This document shows, piece after piece, positions 54,001-62,138 of a DNA stretch of 64,000 nt (positions within the stretch are counted from its first letter, which is position 1; every line of letters starts with the position of its first letter). The DNA comes from Bacteroidales bacterium. GTDB taxonomy: Bacteria; Bacteroidota; Bacteroidia; Bacteroidales; ML635J-15. The notes beneath the pieces are model-generated. The model ran no database searches. It saw only the letters and a program-made list of their open reading frames with translations, and was not told where the DNA came from. The stretch lies in the NCBI GenBank assembly GCA_017620015.1, contig JAFZRE010000036.1, forward strand, positions 54,121 through 118,120, in the 5' to 3' direction. A program made the translations under genes and the position numbers.

Positions 54001-54457
54001 AAGTGTTGTTTGTGCCAAGCGTAAGTGCGCGACCATCAATGATTTTGTTTGACGATGACGCATTTTTGCGGTAGAGGCATACATTGTCGGTAGTGGAAAC
54101 CCCGCACACCCTGACGAAATAGCCGGCAGTACACGAAAACGGATTGGCATTGTCGGAAACTATATAGACATCGCAGAAGTTGTTGGAGGAAGGATTGAAG
54201 GCGTATCTTACAGTAAAAATCCACTCGGCACCATCAATTGCATGGCATTCGGTCGAAAGCATTGCTGTGGAGGCTTCGGAATCGTTGAGCTGGAGTTCTC
54301 CGCCGTTAACTTGGAACTTTGCTGTTTCGCCAGCCCACTGCGGATTTGCAGTGAAATCGCCATCCGAAAAATCGTCGGTAAAGCCACCGTTGACCTGAGC
54401 GTTAGCCAGCGATACCGAGAAAAGTAAAATCGCAAATGCAAATATCTTGAAATACAT
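51059..54457 (-). CDS. Large exported protein with lamin-tail and Ig-like (Big_5) domains
   Basis: 1132 residues from the ATG at 54457, chosen because the -7 box at 54479 excludes the longer frame. Signal peptide ([17 protein letters not shown]). Residues about 20-215 are a jelly-roll-like domain. Then SbsA/Big_5-like Ig domains ([21 protein letters not shown]) alternate with lamin-tail domains: [51 protein letters not shown] and [21 protein letters not shown] give three LTD copies. The C-terminus ([35 protein letters not shown]) is a FlgD-like/T9SS-associated end. Probably surface-bound; cargo unknown. Confidence 0.85.
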   Translation of the reverse strand: [1132 protein letters not shown]

Positions 54458-54478
54458 TAGTCTAACATTTAACAAATC

Positions 54479-54487
54479 GCAAAAGTA
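54479..54487 (-). promoter_or_regulatory. -7 box for the lamin-tail gene
   Basis: Reads TACTTTTGC on the minus strand, 22 bases before the ATG at 54457. Confidence 0.55.
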
Positions 54488-54564
54488 ACCAAAATTTCTA
54501 TTCATAAGCCTTTTTCATCAAATTGTCAATTTTCTATGTTACAAATATTTTTTAAAAATTAATT

Positions 54565-54595
54565 TTTGTCGGTATAAATAAAATATTATATTTGC
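54565..54595 (+). promoter_or_regulatory. Bacteroides-type promoter for the small lipoprotein
   Basis: TTTG at 54565-54568 and TATATTTGC at 54587-54595, spacing 18. The ATG is at 54611. Divergent from the promoter at 54479. Confidence 0.6.
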
Positions 54596-54610
54596 CGAAA
54601 AATAAATCTC

Positions 54611-55093
54611 ATGAGAACAAATTTGATTATCACAATTGTTATTGCAACAATGTTTGCAATGATTGGCTGCCAAAAGGAAGGTTGTACAGATTCAAAAGCA
54701 ACGAACTACGACCCTGATGCAAAGAAGGATAATGGGACATGCGTTTATCTCACGCCCGAACCCGATCCTGAACCCGATCCACGCGACCAGTACACAGGAA
54801 ATTATCTTGTTACAGACAGCACGTTTATGATGGGAGATTTTTACGAAGTTAAGACATATACATTACAGGTAACGATTGGATCTTCGAAGGGAGACACATT
54901 ATTTCTTAAAAACTTATGGAACAGAGGCAGCGAATTTGTCGCCATAATGGCAGGAAGTAACTTTTCAATCCCTTCGCAACAAGTAGATGGTCCATACTAT
55001 GCCGATGGTAATGGTAAATTCGAAGGAAACACTATTGTGTACACTACTTCTGGCGATGTTTATCTGAACAAGGGAAAAGGCAGCAAACAATAA
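54611..55093 (+). CDS. Small lipoprotein with GCTD...NGTC repeat motif
   Basis: 160 residues. Lipobox MIGC with Cys20. Directly after it comes GCTDSKATNYDPDAKKDNG (from residue 24), a Cys-flanked calcium-binding-like motif that in Bacteroidetes and other marine or gut bacteria is often tandemly repeated; here it occurs once. A Pro/Glu/Asp linker and a lipocalin-like beta domain (YTGNYLVTDSTFM) follow. Function unknown. Alone on its strand, convergent with the PP2C gene. Confidence 0.75.
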   Translation: MRTNLIITIVIATMFAMIGCQKEGCTDSKATNYDPDAKKDNGTCVYLTPEPDPEPDPRDQYTGNYLVTDSTFMMGDFYEVKTYTLQVTIGSSKGDTLFLKNLWNRGSEFVAIMAGSNFSIPSQQVDGPYYADGNGKFEGNTIVYTTSGDVYLNKGKGSKQ

Positions 55094-55113
55094 TTTTCAC
55101 GAATTAGGAACTT

Positions 55114-57015
55114 CTAGAAATACATTCCCACGACCATCACATCATCCGTCTGCTCCAAGTCGCCACGCCACAAGTCGAGTTTTTCGGACAAGAACGACTT
55201 TGCATCGTTAGGCTTCATTTGCGAACATTCCTGCAAAAGATTGCGGAAACGCGGATATTTCAGCTTGCCTTCGGCGCCAAACTGGTCGGGATAGCCATCG
55301 GATGAGAGGAAAACTACATCGCCAGACTTGATATTTATAATTTCTTCCGCAAATTCTTCATTTACAGCACTCCCCATTATTGCATTCGACGACTTGTACT
55401 CTCGAACTTCGGGCTTACAAACTAACTGGCTAACAGTCGAACAGTCGCTTCCGACGACAGAAACTATCCACATTTTCTGCTTTGAGCCAAGAAAACGCAC
55501 CTCGTTGCCACAAATCTTAAGCATCGACAAGCATAACGACTCGCCCTTGAGGTTTTCGGCAGATGAAACAATTTTGCAGAACTCGTTATTGATGAAAGAC
55601 GCCATTTCGGGCAAAGTGTCGTACTTCTCGATTGCCGCGTAAACCGACTTTATGCCCAGCACCGACAGGAATCCGCCCGAAATGCCGTGCCCAGTGCAGT
55701 CGCCTACAACCACATACGTGGCATCGCCTTTGGTTTGCGAAATGTAAAAGTCACCACCGACAACGACCTTCGGTCTATCGAGGACAAACATCTGCAAGTT
55801 ACTTTCCGCCAGACTGTTGCTCATACAACCAAGTTGAATTTCGCGTGCATAGTCAAGGTTTGAGGAAATTTCCTCGTCGCGCTGCTTGAGATCGGCGTTG
55901 AGTTTGTTCAATGTTCGGTTTAGACGGTTTTTCTTTACAAGCAAAAATGCAATGACAGTGATGAAAATCAATACGATAGCGATTATGGAAAAGAGAATTG
56001 CGTTGAGGTTTTTCTGATGGGAGATTTCTTCATCGCGATGCTTTAACTCTGTTTCCCTAAGCATTTTTGTGAGTTCGGTATTATACATGCTATCGCTAAG
56101 CATTGAATATTGTTCAAGATAGTGGTTTGCTTTATCAAAATCACCAGTTTTCATGTACAAATTATGATAGTTTTGGTAAAGTGTAAGCCTAATGTCGCCC
56201 ATCGGATTTTTATTACATAGACTATCAACCTTTGTCAAATACATAAAAGCTGTATCATATTCGCTTTCCAGCATATATATAGATGAAATTTTGTTATAAG
56301 CTGAAGCCAATGTATATAAATCTAAATCTTCATCAAGCATAGACATCATTATTGCATTGTCTTCTTTTGCCTTTTCTTTCTCGCCAATATAATATTCCAA
56401 ATGAGCCTTGTTGCTATATATTGCAACCAATGTACTGGGTATTGAAGCTAGATTCAATGCACTATCATACAATGCTAAAGATGTGCTATAATCTTTTTCT
56501 TTATAATAAAGGTCAGCAATATTTACAAGCACAGCGGCATACGATTCGTAATCGTCTATTGCTTTCATATGCTCCAATGCCTCATTGTAATAATAATGTG
56601 CTTGCTTGTAATTTTTATTTTCTCGGCTAATCTCTCCAAGCCCAAAATTAATCCATGATGACAATGATTCATAATTTTTTCCTTCTGCTATTTTTTCTGC
56701 GTATCCATAATATTTTGCAGAAGTTGCATAATCGCCTATACTATACTTTGCCAATCCTTTGCAGTAATATGCGTACGCACGTAGTTCTGAAAAATTTAAT
56801 CTCTCCGAATAAATCAATAAAGTATCAGCATATTTATCAGCAATATTATTGTCAACTCCAGAATAATGCTCAAAAAACCGTTCATATAATTCTATTTTTA
56901 CCCAATCATCATCAGTTTCTGCTAGTTCATTCTTCAAGCTATCCACATACTCATCCTGTGCAAAGCCACTCAATGCCAATACACAAAACAATATGCCCGA
57001 CAGAAAGTTTTTCAT
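55114..57015 (-). CDS. TPR sensor with SpoIIE-type PP2C phosphatase domain
   Basis: 633 residues. Signal peptide, then about seven TPR units in the periplasm (30-320), a membrane helix (NAILFSIIAIVLIFITVIAFLLVKK, about 345-370), a coiled coil (LNKLNADLKQRDEEI) and a cytoplasmic SpoIIE/PP2C domain (VVVGGDFY, VVGDCTGHGISGGFLSVLGI, VFLSSDGYPDQFG). The domain dephosphorylates serine/threonine, often an anti-sigma antagonist. The TPR part presumably senses something outside. No partner kinase or antagonist is adjacent. The start overlaps the flippase stop by one base, so the genes are translationally coupled. Confidence 0.88.
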   Translation of the reverse strand: MKNFLSGILFCVLALSGFAQDEYVDSLKNELAETDDDWVKIELYERFFEHYSGVDNNIADKYADTLLIYSERLNFSELRAYAYYCKGLAKYSIGDYATSAKYYGYAEKIAEGKNYESLSSWINFGLGEISRENKNYKQAHYYYNEALEHMKAIDDYESYAAVLVNIADLYYKEKDYSTSLALYDSALNLASIPSTLVAIYSNKAHLEYYIGEKEKAKEDNAIMMSMLDEDLDLYTLASAYNKISSIYMLESEYDTAFMYLTKVDSLCNKNPMGDIRLTLYQNYHNLYMKTGDFDKANHYLEQYSMLSDSMYNTELTKMLRETELKHRDEEISHQKNLNAILFSIIAIVLIFITVIAFLLVKKNRLNRTLNKLNADLKQRDEEISSNLDYAREIQLGCMSNSLAESNLQMFVLDRPKVVVGGDFYISQTKGDATYVVVGDCTGHGISGGFLSVLGIKSVYAAIEKYDTLPEMASFINNEFCKIVSSAENLKGESLCLSMLKICGNEVRFLGSKQKMWIVSVVGSDCSTVSQLVCKPEVREYKSSNAIMGSAVNEEFAEEIINIKSGDVVFLSSDGYPDQFGAEGKLKYPRFRNLLQECSQMKPNDAKSFLSEKLDLWRGDLEQTDDVMVVGMYF

Positions 57016-58499
57016 TATTTCTTCCTGAAAACTTTAGCGATTACCTTCTTGTACATTGCCGTCATATCTTCCGATAGGTCGAAATACAAGGTCGGAACGG
57101 TAAACACTACGCATATCACTGCCGAACGCACCGCCAAATCGAGTATCAAGTTGCCCAAATCGGGTATCAACCACGACAGCACATAAGCCACCGCGCCGAA
57201 AAACAATACAAGCAAATGCTTCATACAGAATGGATTAAATCCGAATTTCAGCCTTACAAAAGCAATCCTTACCACCGAGTACACAAGGAAGGACAGCATT
57301 GAAGCCACCGCCGCGCCTGTAATACCATAAATCGGCAACAGCCATACATTGAACCCAAATATCAAACCAATGAGCATCACCATGATAAGCGTGTGATAGC
57401 GGTAATATCTGCTGTACTGAATAATCTCACCGCTCACACTTGCCGCCATCTGTATGAGGTGAGAAATTGCAATGAATAAAATTACCAGCCTGCCATCGGC
57501 GTATTCGGGCGGAAGCATTTTCAGAATGTTGTTGATGTTGCCCCACACCAGCACAAACAGTATTACGCCTATAATCAGCATATTAGTGGTGCATTTGCGA
57601 TAAACTTTCAGCACCATGTCGTTGTCGCCGCTTTTGAACGACTCGGTAATCACCGTGCTCGAAATCCTTATTATCGACCGCCCCGGCAACAAAATCATCG
57701 AACCAAAATAAAAGGCGATGGAATACACGCCAGTGGCACTCAGGTCGCAGTAGTGGTTGATGAAATAACGGTCAATCTGGTTGACAAACACTCCGCTGAA
57801 ACTTGAAATCACGCCAAAAAACGCTACCGAGCACATCGCCCGCACAAATTCACGCGTGAGCAACTTCTTCGACGGCTTCAGCGACATATTCCCCTGAACT
57901 ATAAGCAATATCAGCAACAAAACTGTCGGAACACCGTATGCAGCAACATAATAGATTATGAAGCCGTTGAAGTCGAGCACCCCGAAATAGAACAGCCCGA
58001 TGCCTATGAGGTTGAGTATTCGCAAAAGGAACTCCTTGACAAACAGCCCGAACGACGAATTGTAGAACATCCGGTTATAGATATCGCTGAGCAGGTAGAA
58101 TATCGTTATGTATATGAGCGGCAGAAGCAGGAAAACATAGTCGGCAAAGAGTTTCGACTTCTCAAGGTTTTGAGCCACAAGGTAGTCGCGTGCACCGAAA
58201 TATCCTGCAGTACAAACCAGCGAGCCGACAATTCCTACTGCAACCAACAGAAACGGGAAGCCATTGTGCTTGTGCTCGGGGTCGCGGAAATATGGGAAAA
58301 ATCTGACTATCACATTGGTAAAGCCAAAGCAACCGAACTGTCCCACAATCGACGACAGAGCAATAAGCAGGTTGGTAAGACCAATTTCGTCGGTGGTGAA
58401 AATCTGCGGCATAAGCAGGGCTACATTCACAAAACCTATGAATGCTCCGAGGTAGGAGTAAATCGAACCTTTTATTGTCTGTTTTGCAATGAGTCCCAT
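57015..58499 (-). CDS. Oligosaccharide flippase family protein (Wzx/MATE-like)
   Basis: 494 residues with about twelve to fourteen membrane helices. LIAKQTIKGSIYSYLGAFIGF is the usual start of the polysaccharide transporter family of the MOP superfamily. Members flip undecaprenyl-linked sugars across the inner membrane. The substrate is unknown, and no glycan synthesis cluster is adjacent except a GT2 gene 4 kb away. It overlaps the IPExxxVDY gene by 28 bases upstream and the PP2C gene by 1 base downstream. Confidence 0.88.
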   Translation of the reverse strand: MGLIAKQTIKGSIYSYLGAFIGFVNVALLMPQIFTTDEIGLTNLLIALSSIVGQFGCFGFTNVIVRFFPYFRDPEHKHNGFPFLLVAVGIVGSLVCTAGYFGARDYLVAQNLEKSKLFADYVFLLLPLIYITIFYLLSDIYNRMFYNSSFGLFVKEFLLRILNLIGIGLFYFGVLDFNGFIIYYVAAYGVPTVLLLILLIVQGNMSLKPSKKLLTREFVRAMCSVAFFGVISSFSGVFVNQIDRYFINHYCDLSATGVYSIAFYFGSMILLPGRSIIRISSTVITESFKSGDNDMVLKVYRKCTTNMLIIGVILFVLVWGNINNILKMLPPEYADGRLVILFIAISHLIQMAASVSGEIIQYSRYYRYHTLIMVMLIGLIFGFNVWLLPIYGITGAAVASMLSFLVYSVVRIAFVRLKFGFNPFCMKHLLVLFFGAVAYVLSWLIPDLGNLILDLAVRSAVICVVFTVPTLYFDLSEDMTAMYKKVIAKVFRKK

Positions 58500-58954
58500 A
58501 AATCGTAGATGCTTTTTTTCGACTTGATGTTTTCAAACGGCAAGAGGTATGCTCCTGTAATACAGTCCATTGAGCGCAAAGCAGTCATAGCCCTGTCGAG
58601 TCCGAACGAACTGTAGTCGCGGACAATGAAAAGGTAGTCGAAGTTGTAAAATTCGTCGATAAGGCAAATGCCGTTGTGCCTGTTTGATATTAGCAGCAGG
58701 TCGGACTTGCGGAAACTGTCGATTGCGTTTCCGTAAACCGAATATTTGTTTGGCTCCGATGGCGCAATGTCGAACAACGACAATGCCGGTTGCTGTTCCC
58801 TTTCCACTTCGATGTATGGAAGCAGGTAGAAATCCATTCCAAATCCGCGGACAAGACCAAATGCCAACTTGTAGTCAATTTCCGATGACGTCAACCCCAC
58901 AATCTGGAAGTTGACGCTAGGCATATAGTCCAGTTTTACCTTCGAAGTCTTCAT
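58472..58954 (-). CDS. IPExxxVDY family protein
   Basis: 160 residues, cytoplasmic. MKTSKVKLDYMPSVNFQIVGLTSSEIDYKLAFGLVRGFGMDF matches the Bacteroidetes IPExxxVDY family, named after its C-terminal motif (the corresponding region here is FDYLFIVRDYSSFGLDRAM). Function unknown. Its end overlaps the flippase start by 28 bases, so the three genes (this, flippase, PP2C) form one operon. A -7 box lies only 4 bases before the ATG. Confidence 0.8.
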   Translation of the reverse strand: MKTSKVKLDYMPSVNFQIVGLTSSEIDYKLAFGLVRGFGMDFYLLPYIEVEREQQPALSLFDIAPSEPNKYSVYGNAIDSFRKSDLLLISNRHNGICLIDEFYNFDYLFIVRDYSSFGLDRAMTALRSMDCITGAYLLPFENIKSKKSIYDLWDSLQNRQ

Positions 58955-58957
58955 AGC

Positions 58958-58966
58958 GCAAACTTA
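58958..58966 (-). promoter_or_regulatory. -7 box almost at the start codon
   Basis: Reads TAAGTTTGC on the minus strand, ending 4 bases before the ATG at 58954. If transcription starts the usual few bases downstream, the mRNA would have almost no leader. Confidence 0.4.
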
Positions 58967-59002
58967 CATAAAAAATCATTGTATTTGGTTAAACTTATAT
59001 AT

Positions 59003-59875
59003 TTATTTTACATGGTTAAGTATTGTTTCTGGCGAGGTTCCCATCAAAGTAACAGCAGAAAGTTTCCTTCCCATATCCTTAATGGAATGTCCGCAATGAT
59101 ACAAAGAATCATCAATAATCAACCATCGGTCATGCGATGGATTCAACCATATATGCGTTTCAATAACACCACCACACTTTGATGCATTATGAGCATCCCT
59201 TAACACAGACAAGTCCTTACCTGAATAAATGTCCGCAGAAACTTCTTTGTCTCGCACATCAAGAATATCAAAAGTCGCAGCATCAATGTACGCATCTATA
59301 ACAACAATTCTATGTTGTGCGCTTTTGATGAGTTTCTCTAGTAATACACGAGCTTCAAAAAAATCCCCATTGAAAAACACCTGCTCAACTGGTGGCATAT
59401 TGGTGCGAACAAAAAAATCTATTTTTTCTTGATGCTCTTGCAAAATAGTTTCATGGCTAGAAAGCCGCCTGTCTATGCGTTCTTCCATTGCTATCAATCG
59501 TTGATTTATTGCATAGCCTTTAAGCAAGTATTCTTTTAGGATTGATGTCGCCCAACGACGGAATTGTGTGCCGCGTTTCGATTTGACACGATATCCCACT
59601 GATATTATTACATCAAGATTATAAACTTTGGTTGGTTTGTCAGAAAAAGGAAAGTGCAAATTTTGCACATTGCCTTTCTCTTCTAATTCCCCTTCGCGAA
59701 ATATATTGTTTATATGACGCGTAATAACAGTTCTGTCCTTCTGAAACAACTCACTCATCTGCTGTTGTGTAAGCCATACTGTTTCATCTGCAACTTGTAC
59801 ATTGAGCTGCAGAGTATCATCATCTGTGCGATAGACGACTACGCTTTCATTGTTTTGTTGTTCAATACTATTCAT
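59003..59875 (-). CDS. RhuM-family protein with PLD-like C-terminal domain
   Basis: 290 residues. Residues about 10-125 match the RhuM (virulence_RhuM) family: WLTQQQMSELFQKDRTVITRHINNIF, a helix-turn-helix-like segment, and VISVGYRVKSKRGTQFRRWAT. A short coiled coil follows (EERIDRRLSSHETILQEHQEKI). The C-terminal part (about 160-290) is PLD-like: VVIDAYIDAATFDIL, then HDRWLIIDDSLYHCGHSIKDMG, with HxR in place of HxK, so catalysis is doubtful. Such RhuM-PLD proteins occur in many Bacteroidetes, often near mobile DNA; role unknown. No clear promoter seen; single gene. Confidence 0.8.
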   Translation of the reverse strand: MNSIEQQNNESVVVYRTDDDTLQLNVQVADETVWLTQQQMSELFQKDRTVITRHINNIFREGELEEKGNVQNLHFPFSDKPTKVYNLDVIISVGYRVKSKRGTQFRRWATSILKEYLLKGYAINQRLIAMEERIDRRLSSHETILQEHQEKIDFFVRTNMPPVEQVFFNGDFFEARVLLEKLIKSAQHRIVVIDAYIDAATFDILDVRDKEVSADIYSGKDLSVLRDAHNASKCGGVIETHIWLNPSHDRWLIIDDSLYHCGHSIKDMGRKLSAVTLMGTSPETILNHVK

Positions 59876-59903
59876 ATTGGCATTACGATTTAATTTTTTT
59901 CAT

Positions 59904-61853
59904 TTAGTATTTCCCCTTTTCAAACTCCTCCATCTCCATACTTGCCTCCTCCCACACGCTCATCTGCTGCTCAAGTTCCTCGTTGAGTTTGGCTGACATC
60001 TTGTAAGCAGTCTCAAGTTTCTGCTGCTCGATGGCTGGATTCGACATAAGCTCGTTAAGACCTGCAATTTCCGATTCAAGCCGCTCAATTTCGGCTTCGG
60101 CCTTGTCGATGCGGTTCTGTATGGCACGACGACGTTTGTTGAGTTCCTTGTTTTCAAGATACTTCTGCTTGTTGTCTGAGATTCCCGCTTCGGCTTTTGC
60201 CTCGGCAAGCTTGCGGTCCTTAATCTCAATCTCGCGCATATCCTCAATTTTCTTGTTGCGAAGAAAATCGTATATGCCACCGACATGCAAGCGTATCTTC
60301 TTGTTTTTGAACTCGTAAACCTTCGACACAAGCCCGTCGAGGAAATAACGGTCGTGCGAAACTACTATCAGCGTGCCGTCGTAGTTCTGAAGTGCCTGCT
60401 TCAGAATATCCTTGGAGCGGATGTCGAGGTGGTTGGTCGGTTCGTCAAGGACAAGCAGATTGTACGGTTGCAACAGAAGTTTTGCCAGCGACAGACGCGA
60501 ATGTTCGCCACCCGACAGCACCTTCACCTTCTTGTCGATGTCCTCGCCCGAGAAAAGGAATGCGCCGAGAATATCCCTGATTTTTGTGCGGATGTCACCG
60601 ACAGCAATGCGGTCAAGTGTTTCAAAGACAGTTAATTCTGGGTCAAGGAGTTCGTCTTGGTTCTGTGCAAAGTAACCGATATTTATGTTGTGACCGATTT
60701 TCAGTTCGCCCGAATACTCGGTTTCACCGATGATGACTTTCGACAAAGTTGTCTTTCCTTCGCCGTTTCGTCCGACGAAAGCAACCTTTTCGCCACGCTC
60801 AATCACAAGGTCAATCTTATCGAGGATAAGGTTGTCGCCATAGCTTTTGCTTAGTTCCTTGGTTTCGACCACAATGTCGCCCGAGCGCGGTGCTGGGGCG
60901 AACTTTATGTGCATAGCGGCGTTGTCGAGGTCATCCACTTCGATGATGTCCATCTTCTCGAGCTGCTTTATGCGCGACTGCACCTGATTGGACTTGGTAG
61001 CCTTGTAGCGGAAACGCTCGATAAATTCCTCGGTGTCCTTGATTTGCTTCTGCTGGTTTTCGTAGGCTGCAAGTTGCTGTTGCAGGCGTTCCTGCTGCAA
61101 AACCTTGAACTTTGAATAAGGAACCTTGTAATCGTATAGTTTTCCGAGGTTTATCTCAATGGTGCGGGTCGTTACATTGTCGAGGAAAGCGCGGTCGTGT
61201 GAAATGAGCAGAACTGCTCCCTTGTATGCTTGCAAAAAATCCTCAAGCCACTGAATTGACTCTATATCAAGGTGATTTGTAGGCTCATCGAGAAGAATGA
61301 GATCGGGGCTTTGCAGAAGGATTTTTGCAAGTTCCACCCTCATGCGCCAGCCACCGCTGAACTCGGCAATCTTGCGGTTGAAGTCGCTGCGTAGAAAGCC
61401 CAAGCCTTTTAGAATCCGTTCTATTTCGGGTTCCATATTGTTCACACCGACGATTTGCAGATGCTCGTTGAGGTGGGCTAGGTTTTCGGCTGCCTTTATG
61501 TACGATTCGGAAGTGTAGTCGGTACGAGTTTCGAGTTCAGCAGCAAGGCGGTCGATTTCGCGCTGTATTTCAGCGATATTGTCAAATGCCTTCTTTGTTT
61601 CTTCAAGCACAGTGTTTTGTGTTGATGCAAGTGCCATCTGCTGTGGCAGGTAGCCGATTGTTATTCCCGACGGCTTCGACACGCTTCCTTCTGTTGGCGT
61701 TACTATTCCGCATATTACTTTCAGCAAGGTGGACTTTCCTGCGCCGTTCTTTCCGACCAAACCTATGCGGTCGCGGCGGTTTATCATAAATCCGATGTTG
61801 GAGAATAGCTCAAATCCCCCAAAACGAATGGTTATATTGTCAATCGATAGCAT
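59904..61853 (-). CDS. ABC-F family ATPase
   Basis: 649 residues, soluble, two ATP-binding cassettes and no membrane domain. Walker A GLVGKNGAGKST and AFVGRNGEGKTT, signatures FSGGWRMRVELA and LSGGEHSRLSLA, and LLDEPTNHLDI in both halves. The linker between cassettes is the usual P-site tRNA-interaction motif region (about 235-300), and the C-terminal coiled coil (about 545-640) is Uup-like. ABC-F proteins act on the ribosome (translation factor or antibiotic resistance); which one cannot be told. Single gene. Confidence 0.92.
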   Translation of the reverse strand: MLSIDNITIRFGGFELFSNIGFMINRRDRIGLVGKNGAGKSTLLKVICGIVTPTEGSVSKPSGITIGYLPQQMALASTQNTVLEETKKAFDNIAEIQREIDRLAAELETRTDYTSESYIKAAENLAHLNEHLQIVGVNNMEPEIERILKGLGFLRSDFNRKIAEFSGGWRMRVELAKILLQSPDLILLDEPTNHLDIESIQWLEDFLQAYKGAVLLISHDRAFLDNVTTRTIEINLGKLYDYKVPYSKFKVLQQERLQQQLAAYENQQKQIKDTEEFIERFRYKATKSNQVQSRIKQLEKMDIIEVDDLDNAAMHIKFAPAPRSGDIVVETKELSKSYGDNLILDKIDLVIERGEKVAFVGRNGEGKTTLSKVIIGETEYSGELKIGHNINIGYFAQNQDELLDPELTVFETLDRIAVGDIRTKIRDILGAFLFSGEDIDKKVKVLSGGEHSRLSLAKLLLQPYNLLVLDEPTNHLDIRSKDILKQALQNYDGTLIVVSHDRYFLDGLVSKVYEFKNKKIRLHVGGIYDFLRNKKIEDMREIEIKDRKLAEAKAEAGISDNKQKYLENKELNKRRRAIQNRIDKAEAEIERLESEIAGLNELMSNPAIEQQKLETAYKMSAKLNEELEQQMSVWEEASMEMEEFEKGKY

Positions 61854-61899
61854 TTCCGAAATTTTGCGCGAAATTAATTGAAAAAGTTGGAATGGGGAA

Positions 61900-61944
61900 T
61901 TATTTCACCGCAATCCTTCTTCCCTTCCACTTCGGCCTATAAAA
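61900..61944 (-). pseudogene. Orphan 3' tail of a glycosyltransferase gene
   Basis: 45 bases read FYRPKWKGRRIAVK and stop on the minus strand. The intact gene ending at 62139 has the same tail, FYRPKWKGRRITVK. The four base differences are two synonymous changes, one Thr-to-Ala change and a TAG-to-TAA stop change. No further coding sequence precedes it. Confidence 0.65.
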
Positions 61945-61966
61945 TTAAACCAATAATTAAAACAAT

Positions 61967-62104
61967 AACCCCATAGGGGTTTCATTCATTAATTATTAAT
62001 TTCATAGAAATACAATGTTCATAATACATTATCTATGATGGAACCCTTACAGGGTTGACTCCTCTTGTTTGATGTTTTTATTGATATATAACCCCTACGG
62101 GGTT
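61967..62104. repeat. Three AACCC...GGGTT micro-hairpins
   Basis: AACCCCATAGGGGTT (61967-61981), AACCCTTACAGGGTT (62042-62056) and AACCCCTACGGGGTT (62090-62104). They lie between the intact and orphan glycosyltransferase tails. The gap from 61945 to 62138 is otherwise AT-rich with no ORF. Confidence 0.55.
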
Positions 62105-62138
62105 TCAAACTTGACAAAAAACATCCTTGGAATGTCCT

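Noticed and set aside
54458..54505. Longer frame of the lamin-tail protein from 54505
   Set aside because: A -7 box at 54479-54487 lies inside it and the ATG at 54457 begins a signal peptide.
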